Shown here one piece after another: positions 28,102-36,300 of a stretch of 39,747 nucleotides of DNA (positions are counted from its first letter, which is position 1; each line of letters begins with the position of its first letter). The position numbers and the translations under genes were made by a program. Origin of the DNA: a virus; IMG/VR virus record IMGVR_UViG_3300034121_000660, positions 1 through 39,747 of that record. One strand, given 5' to 3'. The notes below the pieces were generated by a model that saw only the letters and a program-made list of their open reading frames with translations, was not told the DNA's origin and ran no database searches.

Positions 28102-30480
28102 TTAAGCTGCGTTCCTTGTCTCAGTCGGCGGGTTGGATGGGCCGGCGGCCTCGATGCTGACGTTGCGGATTTCGGGGCGCCGAGACGTGGTCTCAAAGAT
28201 TAACTCTGCGGCGTGCGCCTTGCGGCGGATCGGCTGTTTGAGTGTGTAGTCCTCGCCGACTCCGGTGTCGTTGCTTTGCCCCGGCACCAAGGTGATCTCG
28301 GCGTCGGGGTTGATGAGGTTGGCTTTGACCGTGATACTGCCGTCATCCGGCAAGACAACATCGGCGAGGCTACGGGTGAATCGCTTGCTGCTCATCGTTC
28401 CCATGTTGTAGCGGCGGGTCTTGATCGTGCCGACCACTTGGCCGACATTGCTGCCGCTCGGCTCGTCGTCGGTGCCGTTGTCTTTTTCGTCAAGCAAGTA
28501 GAGCTTGCCGGTGCGGCGGACATTGAAGATGCGGCGGACATCGCTGTAGGTGCCGACGATTAGGTTGTCCACGCCGATGCCGTAGATGTCGCGGCTTTCC
28601 CACTGGTCATTGAGGGCCGACCAAGTGACGACCAGATCGTTGGTGTCGTCGCGCGAGTCCAGCGTCGGGACGGCGAGGATGTAGCGGTTGTTGTGCCAGA
28701 TGCCGAAGGCACGCTGCGCCTTGCTCTGGTCGATGCGCTCAAACAGGTCGGCGACAGGATCACTGAGCGGCTTGGTGTCGCCACGCAATTTCAAGTCAAG
28801 CTGGGTGTCCAAGCGGTAGACACCGGCGTCAGAAAGGAAGAAGACAAAGCGCCCAGCGGTGACGATGCTGTTGCGGGCGCTGCATCCGATCTCGTCGGTG
28901 ACGAGTTCCAGCTTGGCAACCGCCGTGTCGATGGCGAAGTCGCTGCCATTGGTGCTTGGGAATTGCGCCAAGGTGGCCAGCCAGATGCTCTTGCGGCAGA
29001 ACACTAGGGCGCTGCCTTCCACCCAAGGATGCACGGCAACGACAAAGTCACCGCCGCCGGCGCCGGTGCGGAAGCTCTGCCAGAACGGGTCGTAGAGATC
29101 CGCGTCGAGGTAGTCGGAAATGGCGACCTGGTCACGGCCGTCAGGGATGATGAGCCGGTTCTGGATGTAGCTCGCCCAAGCGACTGAGCGCATCTTCTTG
29201 TAGGTCGGCCCTTCAGCGGGCACGCCAGCCGCAGCGCGGACGAAGCTGCCGGTGCCGGTCCAGTAGATTGGGGGTTTGACGCGGCGCAGGCGCAAGCCAG
29301 CAGTGAGGTCGCTGGCCGTGCCGCTCGGAACCTCAATAGTAAATGTGTGGTCGGTCTTGGTGGCGACATCGAACTCATGCCCGTCCAGGGCGGCCGACGA
29401 TCCGGCGGTCAGGCGGATGCGGTTGCCCACGATGTAGCCGTGGCTCTTGCTGAAGATGGTGGCAGTAGTTGAGTTGACCACTGCGCTGACCGGCGTGAGG
29501 GTGTGCGTGCCACTTTGGGTGCCGGAGGTGTTGATGGCCGCCCCGCCGCTGGTCGCGCTGATCTGCAACGTGTCGGTCGCCTTGTTGATGACGTAATACA
29601 CTGTCCCCGCCGTCACGCCGGTCGGCAAGGCGCCGGTCGTGCTGAAAACCACGGCCATGCCATTCTCCAAATTGTGGGCAGTTTTCGTGACCACGGCCGG
29701 CGAGGCGATGGTCATGGTTGCCGCGCCCGCATTAACATCGGTTCCGCGCCCCACTTCGGCAAACGTGCCGGTCAGCGCCGCCTCGCGGAGCACATAAAGC
29801 CGGTCGTAGGCTTGCACCACCGAGACTGTGTCAGTCGGCTCAATGATCTCATCCGGCGAGCTGGGGTAGCCGACCGTGACAACCGTGTCGCCCGCCGGGG
29901 TGTTGCGCCAGAGGTAAGCACTATCGGGTCCACACATGACAACGAACTCGTTGGCATTCTCATAGTTGCGACTGGCGAAGACGCCGGCGCCGAAGATGCC
30001 GCCGCTGTAAGTCGTCTTGACCAGCGGCCCCTTGTTGGCCAGCAGCGTGCCGGTGGCGTTAGCTGTCGGCGTGCCGGTCATGGTGTAAGTAAAGGTCGTG
30101 CCGCTGGGCGAGCTGATCACGAAGTCGCCGTTGTAAAGCGCAGCATCCACGCCGGTCGCCCCACGGATGTTGACTGTAGGCGTGCCGGTGTAGCCGTGCG
30201 CGGCCGTAGTGGTCACGGTGGCGGTCGTCGTGGAGAAGGTGATTGAGGTGATTGCCTTGTCGGCTGCGAGATCAAATGAAAGCGTGAGCGGTTCGTCCGC
30301 CGTCGAGATGGCATCGGCCAGCCGCTTGGCCCCCTTGCGGGTCTGCGCCGTGCCGCGCTCTAGGCGCATGTTGACGCTGTCTTGCAGCATACCGGCGGGC
30401 AAGGTCAGCGGGTTCAGCCGCGAGGCAAAGCCCACGAAACCCATGTCGCCGTCGCGCTGGACTGGTGATTCTAAAGCCAT
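28102..30480 (-). CDS. Tail nozzle-like structural protein
   Basis: This 792-residue protein starts with a conserved block (GDMGFVGFASRLNPLTLPAG, then QDSVNMRLERGTAQTRKGAK) common in large podovirus tail proteins. Beta-rich inserts follow, then a region with many W/Y/D repeats typical of a beta-propeller nozzle, and a C-terminal beta-sandwich. Length and place after the lysis genes and before the fibre fit a gp12/nozzle role at the tail tip. The assignment rests on layout and composition, not catalytic motifs. The start overlaps the amidase stop. Confidence 0.7.
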   Translation of the reverse strand: MALESPVQRDGDMGFVGFASRLNPLTLPAGMLQDSVNMRLERGTAQTRKGAKRLADAISTADEPLTLSFDLAADKAITSITFSTTTATVTTTAAHGYTGTPTVNIRGATGVDAALYNGDFVISSPSGTTFTYTMTGTPTANATGTLLANKGPLVKTTYSGGIFGAGVFASRNYENANEFVVMCGPDSAYLWRNTPAGDTVVTVGYPSSPDEIIEPTDTVSVVQAYDRLYVLREAALTGTFAEVGRGTDVNAGAATMTIASPAVVTKTAHNLENGMAVVFSTTGALPTGVTAGTVYYVINKATDTLQISATSGGAAINTSGTQSGTHTLTPVSAVVNSTTATIFSKSHGYIVGNRIRLTAGSSAALDGHEFDVATKTDHTFTIEVPSGTASDLTAGLRLRRVKPPIYWTGTGSFVRAAAGVPAEGPTYKKMRSVAWASYIQNRLIIPDGRDQVAISDYLDADLYDPFWQSFRTGAGGGDFVVAVHPWVEGSALVFCRKSIWLATLAQFPSTNGSDFAIDTAVAKLELVTDEIGCSARNSIVTAGRFVFFLSDAGVYRLDTQLDLKLRGDTKPLSDPVADLFERIDQSKAQRAFGIWHNNRYILAVPTLDSRDDTNDLVVTWSALNDQWESRDIYGIGVDNLIVGTYSDVRRIFNVRRTGKLYLLDEKDNGTDDEPSGSNVGQVVGTIKTRRYNMGTMSSKRFTRSLADVVLPDDGSITVKANLINPDAEITLVPGQSNDTGVGEDYTLKQPIRRKAHAAELIFETTSRRPEIRNVSIEAAGPSNPPTETRNAA

Positions 30481-31067
30481 TAGTTCAGTGCTGCCTCTAG
30501 CTTGCTGCGGAATCGTTCTGCATCACTGGGGGAAATGTCGGTCTTGCGGGTTGGGGAAACCTGCTGATGGGTGACGACCATGCTCATCGGGATGCCCCAC
30601 TTGCGCAGGCGTGGGGCCAAGTATTCGATGGCGGATGCCATGGCATCGTCGCCCAGCGGGTAGTCGTAGGTGTTGCCCTCCCAAGCCACGCCGAGGGACC
30701 AACTATTAAGGTCAGGGCGCCCCATCCAGTTGCTACGGCCGGCGTGCCAAGCGCGTTCGGTGTCGTTGGCAAACACGGTGCGTCGGCCGTCTCGGGCGAT
30801 AAGAACGTGGTAGGACACCTTAGCTGCCGGGTTGGCGATCCACTCGCAGCCTCCCCGGTAGCTGCCGTCGCTGTGATGTAGCACTACCGCCTCCGGCCGA
30901 ATCGCGTTGCTGCCCTTGTTCGGCGTGTGGACCCTGCGCTCGTCGTAGGTGGTCTTGGGCGGCTCGACGGTGAAGCTCGGACTGGATACGGAGGCAGAGT
31001 TCGGCGAGGCCGGCGCTGGGGAAGCGTCGGACTTTTTGCCAAATAGTCTCAGTAGCCAGCTCCACAT
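30480..31067 (-). CDS. N-acetylmuramoyl-L-alanine amidase (endolysin)
   Basis: This 195-residue Amidase_2-type endolysin cleaves the amide bond of peptidoglycan. A short hydrophobic N-terminus (MWSWLLRLFG) may be a membrane anchor or weak signal. A Ser/Pro linker (about 14-40) leads to the catalytic domain: H64/H65 (VLHHSDG), WHAG (107-110), E130 (VAWEGN), and H167 with D177 (THQQVSPTRKTDISP), which fit zinc ligands and catalytic positions. It follows the holin-like and lipoprotein genes, forming a lysis cassette. Confidence 0.88.
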   Translation of the reverse strand: MWSWLLRLFGKKSDASPAPASPNSASVSSPSFTVEPPKTTYDERRVHTPNKGSNAIRPEAVVLHHSDGSYRGGCEWIANPAAKVSYHVLIARDGRRTVFANDTERAWHAGRSNWMGRPDLNSWSLGVAWEGNTYDYPLGDDAMASAIEYLAPRLRKWGIPMSMVVTHQQVSPTRKTDISPSDAERFRSKLEAALN

Positions 31068-31070
31068 TGG

Positions 31071-31214
31071 TTACTTAGCGAGTCCCTTGGTGCTTGGGGT
31101 CACGGTCACGGTGGCTTGTTGCTTTAGAAAATCGTAGCCCACCGTCACGCAGCCGGGGAGTAGCAGGTAGGCGGCGAAGACCAAGGCAGCGGCAAGGAAT
31201 TTAGCCGCGAGCAT
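31071..31214 (-). CDS. Small lipoprotein, candidate o-spanin
   Basis: This 47-residue peptide starts MLAAKFLAAALVFAAYLLLP with lipobox LPGC and lipidated C22, leaving a mature part of about 26 residues (VTVGYDFLKQQATVTVTPST). Size, lipidation and position between holin-like genes and the endolysin fit an outer-membrane spanin subunit. A matching inner-membrane subunit with a long coiled coil is not obvious, so the role is tentative. It overlaps the upstream gene by 14 nt. Confidence 0.6.
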   Translation of the reverse strand: MLAAKFLAAALVFAAYLLLPGCVTVGYDFLKQQATVTVTPSTKGLAK

Positions 31215-31374
31215 TGTTGTCTTTTGCCACGATCAAGCCCCAGGCGGCGGCCAACGAAGCGGCGATGAGGCCGATGTCGGGGAGGCTGCCGGTGGAGAGA
31301 AATTCTTTGGCTCCTGTGGCGATTGCGATGATGGCGGTTAGCGCGCCGAGTGTAGTTGTTTTCCAGTTTTTCAT
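31201..31374 (-). CDS. Holin-like small membrane protein
   Basis: This 57-residue protein reads MKNWKTTTLGALTAIIAIAT, then a second hydrophobic segment (GLIAASLAAAWGLIVA) and the tail KDNNARG. Two transmembrane helices and the ending AKDNN are frequent in small phage holin-like proteins. It would make holes in the inner membrane to release the amidase. It lies one base after the preceding holin-like gene. Confidence 0.65.
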   Translation of the reverse strand: MKNWKTTTLGALTAIIAIATGAKEFLSTGSLPDIGLIAASLAAAWGLIVAKDNNARG

Positions 31375-31375
31375 A

Positions 31376-31582
31376 TTATTTGTTCTCCCTCTGTTTCTTT
31401 CGCAGGTCGTGGTAGACCGAAAATAAAGTCACAACGCCAATCGCCAACCCAAGCACCAGCCCGCCGATCCGCAGATACAACTCAAACTGGCTCAAAAACG
31501 AAACCGCCACGCTGCCCCCGGTGGCCAGTGTGCCAAGCGCGCCTCGCTCAACAGTCGAAAGATGTTCGTGCAGGAAGCTCAC
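31376..31582 (-). CDS. Second holin-like or lysis-associated membrane protein
   Basis: This 68-residue protein has an amphipathic N-terminus (MSFLHEHLSTVERGALGTLA), one or two hydrophobic helices (about 17-31 and 36-56: RIGGLVLGLAIGVVTLFSVY) and a basic tail (HDLRKKQRENK). It could be a holin, antiholin or short inner-membrane spanin. The start overlaps the upstream gene (ATGA). Confidence 0.6.
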   Translation of the reverse strand: MSFLHEHLSTVERGALGTLATGGSVAVSFLSQFELYLRIGGLVLGLAIGVVTLFSVYHDLRKKQRENK

Positions 31583-31926
31583 GGCATCCCCTCCGGTTCC
31601 GGCGTCAGCGCAGCCAGTTGCTCCGCGCTCAACTGCTCCACGCCCTCAATCCCGCCAGCATCAAACGCAGCGGCGAGGTCGGCTTGCCACAAGCATGTAA
31701 AAGCTACACGGCCATCTGTGAGCGGTTGGCCCGTGATCGTGCCGTCATTCAACGAGGCCGCACGGATGCGCGTCTTGTCGGAATCATCCCAATGACCACC
31801 GATGGTCACGATGCTGCGGGGTCCGTCTGGTAGTGCTTCGCCGTATTGAGCGAGAAGCGCAGGGAAAAGCGTCACCACGGCCTCGGGCGCTACGGCGATG
31901 GTGCGGCTGATGGTTTCGTAGCTCAT
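31579..31926 (-). CDS. Hypothetical protein near lysis genes
   Basis: This 115-residue protein begins MSYETISRTIAVAPEAVVTL, with a possible beta-strand region (GPRSIVTIGGHWDD) and an alanine-rich helical C-terminus ending TPEPEGMP. It lies between the LamG-like tail protein and the holin-like genes, overlapping both (ATGA-type). No family recognised; a small tail-assembly or chaperone protein is possible. Confidence 0.55.
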   Translation of the reverse strand: MSYETISRTIAVAPEAVVTLFPALLAQYGEALPDGPRSIVTIGGHWDDSDKTRIRAASLNDGTITGQPLTDGRVAFTCLWQADLAAAFDAGGIEGVEQLSAEQLAALTPEPEGMP

Positions 31927-32738
31927 GGGAGTCCCAGGCCAGTGCCGAGGGTGGTTTTGTAGAGATCGCGAAATCGTTCTGCGTCATCCAGCGATGGCAG
32001 GGTTTGGCAGATTAGCGCGAACGAAATTGTTCCTGTAAAAGCGGCGAATGTTGTGGGACTGTTGCCCATCATGACCGCTTGCGAGTCGGTCGCGCTGGTG
32101 TTGCCTGCGCCAGAGGAATAAGCCGCTGAAGTTTGTGCTGTCCCGTTTACGACCAACTGCACGCTCCCTGCATTCCAATCGCTCCGGTTTTCAAGGTAAG
32201 TGCGCTGATTGGTTGAATTAGCCGTGCTGCTGACAAAACTGTCTGCATCCAATCGGCGGCCACCGGCAGCAAATTGGTTGCTGCCCACGTTTTTAGTGTT
32301 GATGCTAACGCGACCGCCAGTGCCGCCGCCAATTGAAGCGGTAAGCGTTGTATGCGTTATATCACCGCCAGTGCGGTCGGTATCAATGACTGCTACAACC
32401 GACCATCCTGCGCCTTGGCCGTTATATACGCCAGCGGCGCTCGGCACGTTGATGTGCTTTGTTGAGGCGTCAAACGTCACACCATCAACCCCCCAAGTCG
32501 GCCCATTGGTCAGCGTCCCATTAAAAGTCCCAAGCCCCCCCAGCGAAAACGCCGTGGTCCCACTTCCATAGTTCTGCGAACTCCGCAACGGCCAACACAC
32601 CATGCTATTCCACAACCCCAGATCATTGACCCCCTTGGCAAAGTCGCGGATCTGCTGGCGAGGTGTGGCCGAGGTGATGTTGCAGACATTCAAGTAACCT
32701 TGAACATCCAACTCCCATTTGTTTGGCGAAATGGTCAT
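31923..32738 (-). CDS. LamG/concanavalin-like tail protein
   Basis: This 271-residue protein has a short adaptor head, then a beta-sandwich domain: SLGGLGTFNGTLTNGPTWGV, GVTFDASTKHINVPSAAGVY, then WSVVAVIDTD and VQLVVNG. That is the pattern of LamG/concanavalin-type lectins in phage tails, which bind surface glycans. The end (DDAERFRDLYKTTLGTGLGL) is a short helix. It overlaps the next gene and follows the small protein at 32742 by 3 nt. Host-range role inferred. Confidence 0.72.
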   Translation of the reverse strand: MTISPNKWELDVQGYLNVCNITSATPRQQIRDFAKGVNDLGLWNSMVCWPLRSSQNYGSGTTAFSLGGLGTFNGTLTNGPTWGVDGVTFDASTKHINVPSAAGVYNGQGAGWSVVAVIDTDRTGGDITHTTLTASIGGGTGGRVSINTKNVGSNQFAAGGRRLDADSFVSSTANSTNQRTYLENRSDWNAGSVQLVVNGTAQTSAAYSSGAGNTSATDSQAVMMGNSPTTFAAFTGTISFALICQTLPSLDDAERFRDLYKTTLGTGLGLP

Positions 32739-32741
32739 GGC

Positions 32742-33125
32742 TTAAATGCTTTCTATTGCTGCCCATGCTGCGAGCAGACCGTCACGCAATTCGGTGGGCA
32801 GGGCTTCGCTGCTGAATACAACGGAGCGTGATCCTGCGGCTGCGTGGGCGGTGACGGCTGCGGAGAGCTTGGCGCGTGTGCTGGTGGCGACTTGCGATTC
32901 GATGCCTTCGGCGTCCACGCTTGTCTCGTAGTCAGAGTGTGTGCCGTCTGGCTCAAGAAACACTTGGCCGACACTTTCGCCTTCGACGAGTTGCGCTTGC
33001 AGCCATGCCAGAAGGGTCTGCGCTGTTGTGGCGAGGTCGCCGTCAAGAGGCACGTTGGTTGTGGTAGCGTATGCGCCGGAGTTGGCGTAGCGGGTTAGGT
33101 TGTTTTGTTGGAGGAGGAGCTTCAT
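32742..33125 (-). CDS. Hypothetical tail-associated protein
   Basis: This 127-residue protein begins MKLLLQQNNLTRYANSGAYA and includes VGQVFLEPDGTHSDYETSVD and a C-terminal helical part (PTELRDGLLAAWAAIESI). It looks like a small tail-fibre chaperone or adaptor. The ATG overlaps the fibre gene stop (ATGA), as expected for a fibre partner. No family recognised. Confidence 0.55.
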   Translation of the reverse strand: MKLLLQQNNLTRYANSGAYATTTNVPLDGDLATTAQTLLAWLQAQLVEGESVGQVFLEPDGTHSDYETSVDAEGIESQVATSTRAKLSAAVTAHAAAGSRSVVFSSEALPTELRDGLLAAWAAIESI

Positions 33126-34840
33126 GGAGCGAACATTATAGCGTTGTTAAGGCCGATTATTTCAAAACCGCCGCCAGTGTTGGTCGAAAGACCGATGATT
33201 CCAAAGTTAAGAGAAGTTTGTCCAAGGTCACTATTGACCGCTGGTCCGTTTGTGTAAGAAACGCTTGGTGATGCGGGCTTTTGTAAATTCGATCCAAACG
33301 AGCGCTCCGCGTAGAAAATTTGGCCAGTTCCATTGGTAGAATGGTCGATCCAAACTCCAAACTGGCCATTTGTTGCAGAAGTGGAAATTGTCGTTGCGTT
33401 TGTGGTTAGCACACCCGCCCTGCCTACAATGACTTGCGCGTTGGTTGAGTTTGTCCAATTCAACGCGACAAAGTTTCCGTTGGTTGGCACGTCAAAATCG
33501 GCAGTCCCACCACCAAGAACTAAAAATGCCCGCGTTACATTGTTTGTGGCTATGGACTTAGCCCCAGTAACGACGACATTTATAGGTCTTGCCCATTCAA
33601 TAGAAAGATTTCCCTCGGTCCCGTTCCACGGCCCTAGTCGGTTGACGCGGATGCCTGCAAAAGTGTTGGTTGAGCCGTTGACGATTCGGGTATTTACGCG
33701 GCCGTCAACAATCGGACCCGCGTGGACTGCCGCCCCAGTCCCGCTGGTGTAAGACTGTATAGCGTGCGACAAATTGCGAAAACGGCCCGGTTGCTGCATG
33801 ATGTAGTCAACCATGCGGGTGTCCGTTAGATCCCGAGTCATCAAACTCGACCCACTGCTCGCCGTCTGCGAAGGCGCAGTATTCGCCGTGCCGCCCAAGG
33901 CGACATCGGTCAGATCGCCGCGATTTGCTACGGAGACGTTTGTGGCCCCGGTGGCTACGAGGGTGGCGGATTCGTTTGGCGAAAGGGTAAGGTTTTGCGC
34001 GCCGTCGATAACGATCCCGCCCACGTTGCTGATGGTCACAGCATTGGTCGCTTGGTTGACCAAGTAATAAAACGCGCCCAGGACGCCGTTGGTCACGCTG
34101 CTGATCGCGTTGTTATTGGTCAGGCGGATGACGTTGCCGTTGCTTGGGAGGGTCAGCCGTCCATTGGTCGCTGCGGCGGTTTGCGTGGCGTCCAGAGCCC
34201 ACGTTGACGGTGTAGTGGTGGTGAAGGAGCCGACTGAGAGGGAGCCTGCGATGGAGACGTTGGTGGAGAAAGAAACAGGAACGGGGAAAGCGGCGTTGGT
34301 GCTGCTCCATGTGAAAATGTTGTTGGCCCCTTGTGTCAGTCGGCGCTCTTCCCAATTAAAGAGGAAGTTAAATGTGGGCGATTCCATTTGGTAAAAGTCC
34401 ACGTTGAGCGGATCGCCAGATGTTGCGCCAATCACCAGCGCATCAAATGAGGCGGTGTTTGCTGTGCCAAGGCCAATAGCGGTGGCAGCCGACGCCGCAT
34501 TGGTGGCCGTAAAAACCGCATTGCCCACCGTGGTCCCGCCGAGGTTGGTGCGGGTTTTTGCAACAATGTCTTCATCTGCTACGTCATCAAAGGCTATTGG
34601 GGAATTGAAGACAATTGAATTGCTTTCGCCAGCATTCATTCTTGCATTGAGTGTTAAAAAACTTACCTCATTGTTTGCACCAAGGCCAACAGCCGTAGCC
34701 GCCGCCGCAGCATTGGTCGCCGTAAAAACCGCACGCCCCGTAGCCGTGGAGTCCACGATGTTCACCGAGGTCGGCGGATTGTTGATCTGGCCGTAGGCAT
34801 TGCCAGCGACCAGCAGGAGGATAAAGAGCAGGCGCTTCAT
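33122..34840 (-). CDS. Tail fibre-like protein with Sec-type signal peptide
   Basis: This 572-residue protein starts MKRLLFILLLVAGNAYGQ, a textbook Sec signal with a probable cleavage after NAYG, which is unusual for a virion protein. Two ~33-residue repeats follow (AVFTATNAAAAATAVGLG and AVFTATNAASAATAIGLG; DNA at about 34684-34733 and 34468-34520). The rest is a long beta-rich, N/T/S-rich fibre-like region ending in a compact domain. A GAGGG lies before the start. It may be a fibre, or a secreted or envelope-associated protein captured in the tail operon. Confidence 0.65.
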   Translation of the reverse strand: MKRLLFILLLVAGNAYGQINNPPTSVNIVDSTATGRAVFTATNAAAAATAVGLGANNEVSFLTLNARMNAGESNSIVFNSPIAFDDVADEDIVAKTRTNLGGTTVGNAVFTATNAASAATAIGLGTANTASFDALVIGATSGDPLNVDFYQMESPTFNFLFNWEERRLTQGANNIFTWSSTNAAFPVPVSFSTNVSIAGSLSVGSFTTTTPSTWALDATQTAAATNGRLTLPSNGNVIRLTNNNAISSVTNGVLGAFYYLVNQATNAVTISNVGGIVIDGAQNLTLSPNESATLVATGATNVSVANRGDLTDVALGGTANTAPSQTASSGSSLMTRDLTDTRMVDYIMQQPGRFRNLSHAIQSYTSGTGAAVHAGPIVDGRVNTRIVNGSTNTFAGIRVNRLGPWNGTEGNLSIEWARPINVVVTGAKSIATNNVTRAFLVLGGGTADFDVPTNGNFVALNWTNSTNAQVIVGRAGVLTTNATTISTSATNGQFGVWIDHSTNGTGQIFYAERSFGSNLQKPASPSVSYTNGPAVNSDLGQTSLNFGIIGLSTNTGGGFEIIGLNNAIMFAP

Positions 34841-34841
34841 G

Positions 34842-35159
34842 TTAGATTCCCTCTTTGGCTACGAACTTTTTGGTCGTTGAGCTGCAACGAACGAAAACCT
34901 CTTGCGAAGGAACCCACGCTGCGTTGAAAGTCACGGAGCCGCCCGGCTGCACCTGGATGCCTTCGTCGTCGGTTACTGTTTGCCCAAAGTCGATGCGCAT
35001 GAGCGTGTCGGAGATGTTTTGGAAGACCAGGTATGTCCGGCTGTCGTTGGCGGGCATGACGGACTGCGTGCCGGCGGCCGCCGTGGTGGTGGCTGTGGCG
35101 CTGCTGTGGTCAATGACGATGCCGGTGGATGGTTTGGTTTTTACGTTAGGGAATCCCAT
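34842..35159 (-). CDS. Hypothetical beta-sandwich structural protein
   Basis: This 105-residue protein has Thr/Ala-rich strands (SATATTTAAAGTQSVMPAND), then YLVFQNISDTLMRIDFGQTV and VTFNAAWVPSQEVFVRCSS. It resembles small beta-sandwich decoration or tail-ring proteins. It lies between the tail-adaptor and fibre genes. The leader has no SD. No family recognised. Confidence 0.58.
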   Translation of the reverse strand: MGFPNVKTKPSTGIVIDHSSATATTTAAAGTQSVMPANDSRTYLVFQNISDTLMRIDFGQTVTDDEGIQVQPGGSVTFNAAWVPSQEVFVRCSSTTKKFVAKEGI

Positions 35160-35177
35160 AATGTCTGTAGTTGAGGG

Positions 35178-35798
35178 TTAGTAAGGTGAAGTCTGCGCGG
35201 TCCACCTGCGGACCTGCTTTTGCTGGAAGGTGAATTTCTCGGTCTCCTTGACGAGTGACAGCTCGGCCCTGCCATACATGACCTGCGCTTTGTCGAGCTG
35301 GCCGTCTTCGGTCAGGAGGTCGCCGGTCAAAGAGAATTTGAGGTAGTCAGCGAGGATCTGCGGGACCGTCTGTGCTAGGGCTGTGGCGAGGACGGTGGAA
35401 ATCTCCGTAGAGGGCAGCCGGAAGCGGACATAGACGGTGTCAGGGCAGTCGCTGGGCAACCGGATCTTGTCCAAGTCTAAGCTGAAGGTGATTTCTCTCG
35501 GCGCGGCGTGCGTGTGGGGGTTGTCCTGATAGACGGCAAACACATCCCCGATCTCGGTCTCGCCGGCTTGCGCTAAGTCCAAGTAAATGTCTTCGTCCGC
35601 CCCGGTCTGTGTGGTGCGTTCTTCGGTGCGCGTGAGGTCGGGCCAATCGTAGAACTCCCAGGCATCGCGGAGGTGCGACGAAAGGTTATCCACCATGATG
35701 GTCTTGGTGGTGGTCGGCAGGTTGTCGATGCTGCTGCCGTCCAAGCCGGCGCGGCTGGCGGCGTTGGTGATGATGCTGGAGACGGTGGCGGTTTTCAC
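35178..35798 (-). CDS. Tail tube/adaptor protein (gp11-like), GTG start
   Basis: This 206-residue protein begins with GTG at 35798, with GGAGG 6 nt upstream, and overlaps the previous gene as GTGA. The start MKTATVSSIITNAASRAGLD, the acidic region DAWEFYDWPDLTRTEERTTQ and the C-terminal helix with charged repeats fit tail-tube A/adaptor proteins of podoviruses that connect portal and nozzle. A longer upstream frame is arginine-rich shadow. Function inferred from place and composition. Confidence 0.62.
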   Translation of the reverse strand: MKTATVSSIITNAASRAGLDGSSIDNLPTTTKTIMVDNLSSHLRDAWEFYDWPDLTRTEERTTQTGADEDIYLDLAQAGETEIGDVFAVYQDNPHTHAAPREITFSLDLDKIRLPSDCPDTVYVRFRLPSTEISTVLATALAQTVPQILADYLKFSLTGDLLTEDGQLDKAQVMYGRAELSLVKETEKFTFQQKQVRRWTAQTSPY

Positions 35799-36073
35799 GC
35801 GGCCTCCTTGATGACGATGATCTGCGCGGCCTTGCCGGCGAAGGTGTAGTCGCTGTCGCGGCTGACATTTCCAGCGGATGACCGGACGTAGACGCCGGCT
35901 GCGTGGCGGCTGTAAAGCGGGATGCCGGAGCCAGCCAAGACACGCCAAGCCGAGCCAACAGGCGCCGATCCGTCGAGCGGGAGGTCAGCATAGGTGCCTA
36001 CTTCGCGGGCCAGCGGCGCGGAGGCCGAGGGTGCGCTAGGAGCAAAGCCTCCGGTGAGTGCGTTGTAGGTCAT
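35795..36073 (-). CDS. Hypothetical small structural protein
   Basis: This 92-residue protein has a proline/serine/alanine head (GGFAPSAPSASAPLAR), then strands (GSAWRVLAGSGIPLYSRHAA, VYVRSSAGNVS) and ends AGKAAQIIVIKEAA. Probably a small beta-rich head or tail component. It starts in a TAATG-type overlap and ends by GTGA overlap with the adaptor gene. Not recognised. Confidence 0.55.
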   Translation of the reverse strand: MTYNALTGGFAPSAPSASAPLAREVGTYADLPLDGSAPVGSAWRVLAGSGIPLYSRHAAGVYVRSSAGNVSRDSDYTFAGKAAQIIVIKEAA

Positions 36074-36297
36074 TAGCTGCGGGTTACGGTGGCCAGTGGC
36101 GTGCCGTCCACGGTTGGCGGCTGCGTGGTGTAGGTGAAGGTCACGGTGGCAACTACAGTGCCCGAGGCGCCGCCCTCTCGGTAGGTCACGGTCGCGGCGT
36201 TGTTCGTTGCGCCGTGGTAGGTAAACGCGATGTAATCGTGTTGCGGGATGTTGAGCCCGGCGACATTGCGGACGGCTACGTTGGGGGAAAATGCCAT
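36073..36297 (-). CDS. Hypothetical small beta-rich structural protein
   Basis: This 74-residue protein begins MAFSPNVAVRNVAGLNIPQH and continues through strand-like T/V-rich stretches (GTVVATVTFTYTTQPP). Small beta proteins after the portal gene are often head-completion or decoration proteins. It starts 3 nt after the portal stop. Not recognised. Confidence 0.55.
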   Translation of the reverse strand: MAFSPNVAVRNVAGLNIPQHDYIAFTYHGATNNAATVTYREGGASGTVVATVTFTYTTQPPTVDGTPLATVTRS

Positions 36298-36300
36298 AGG

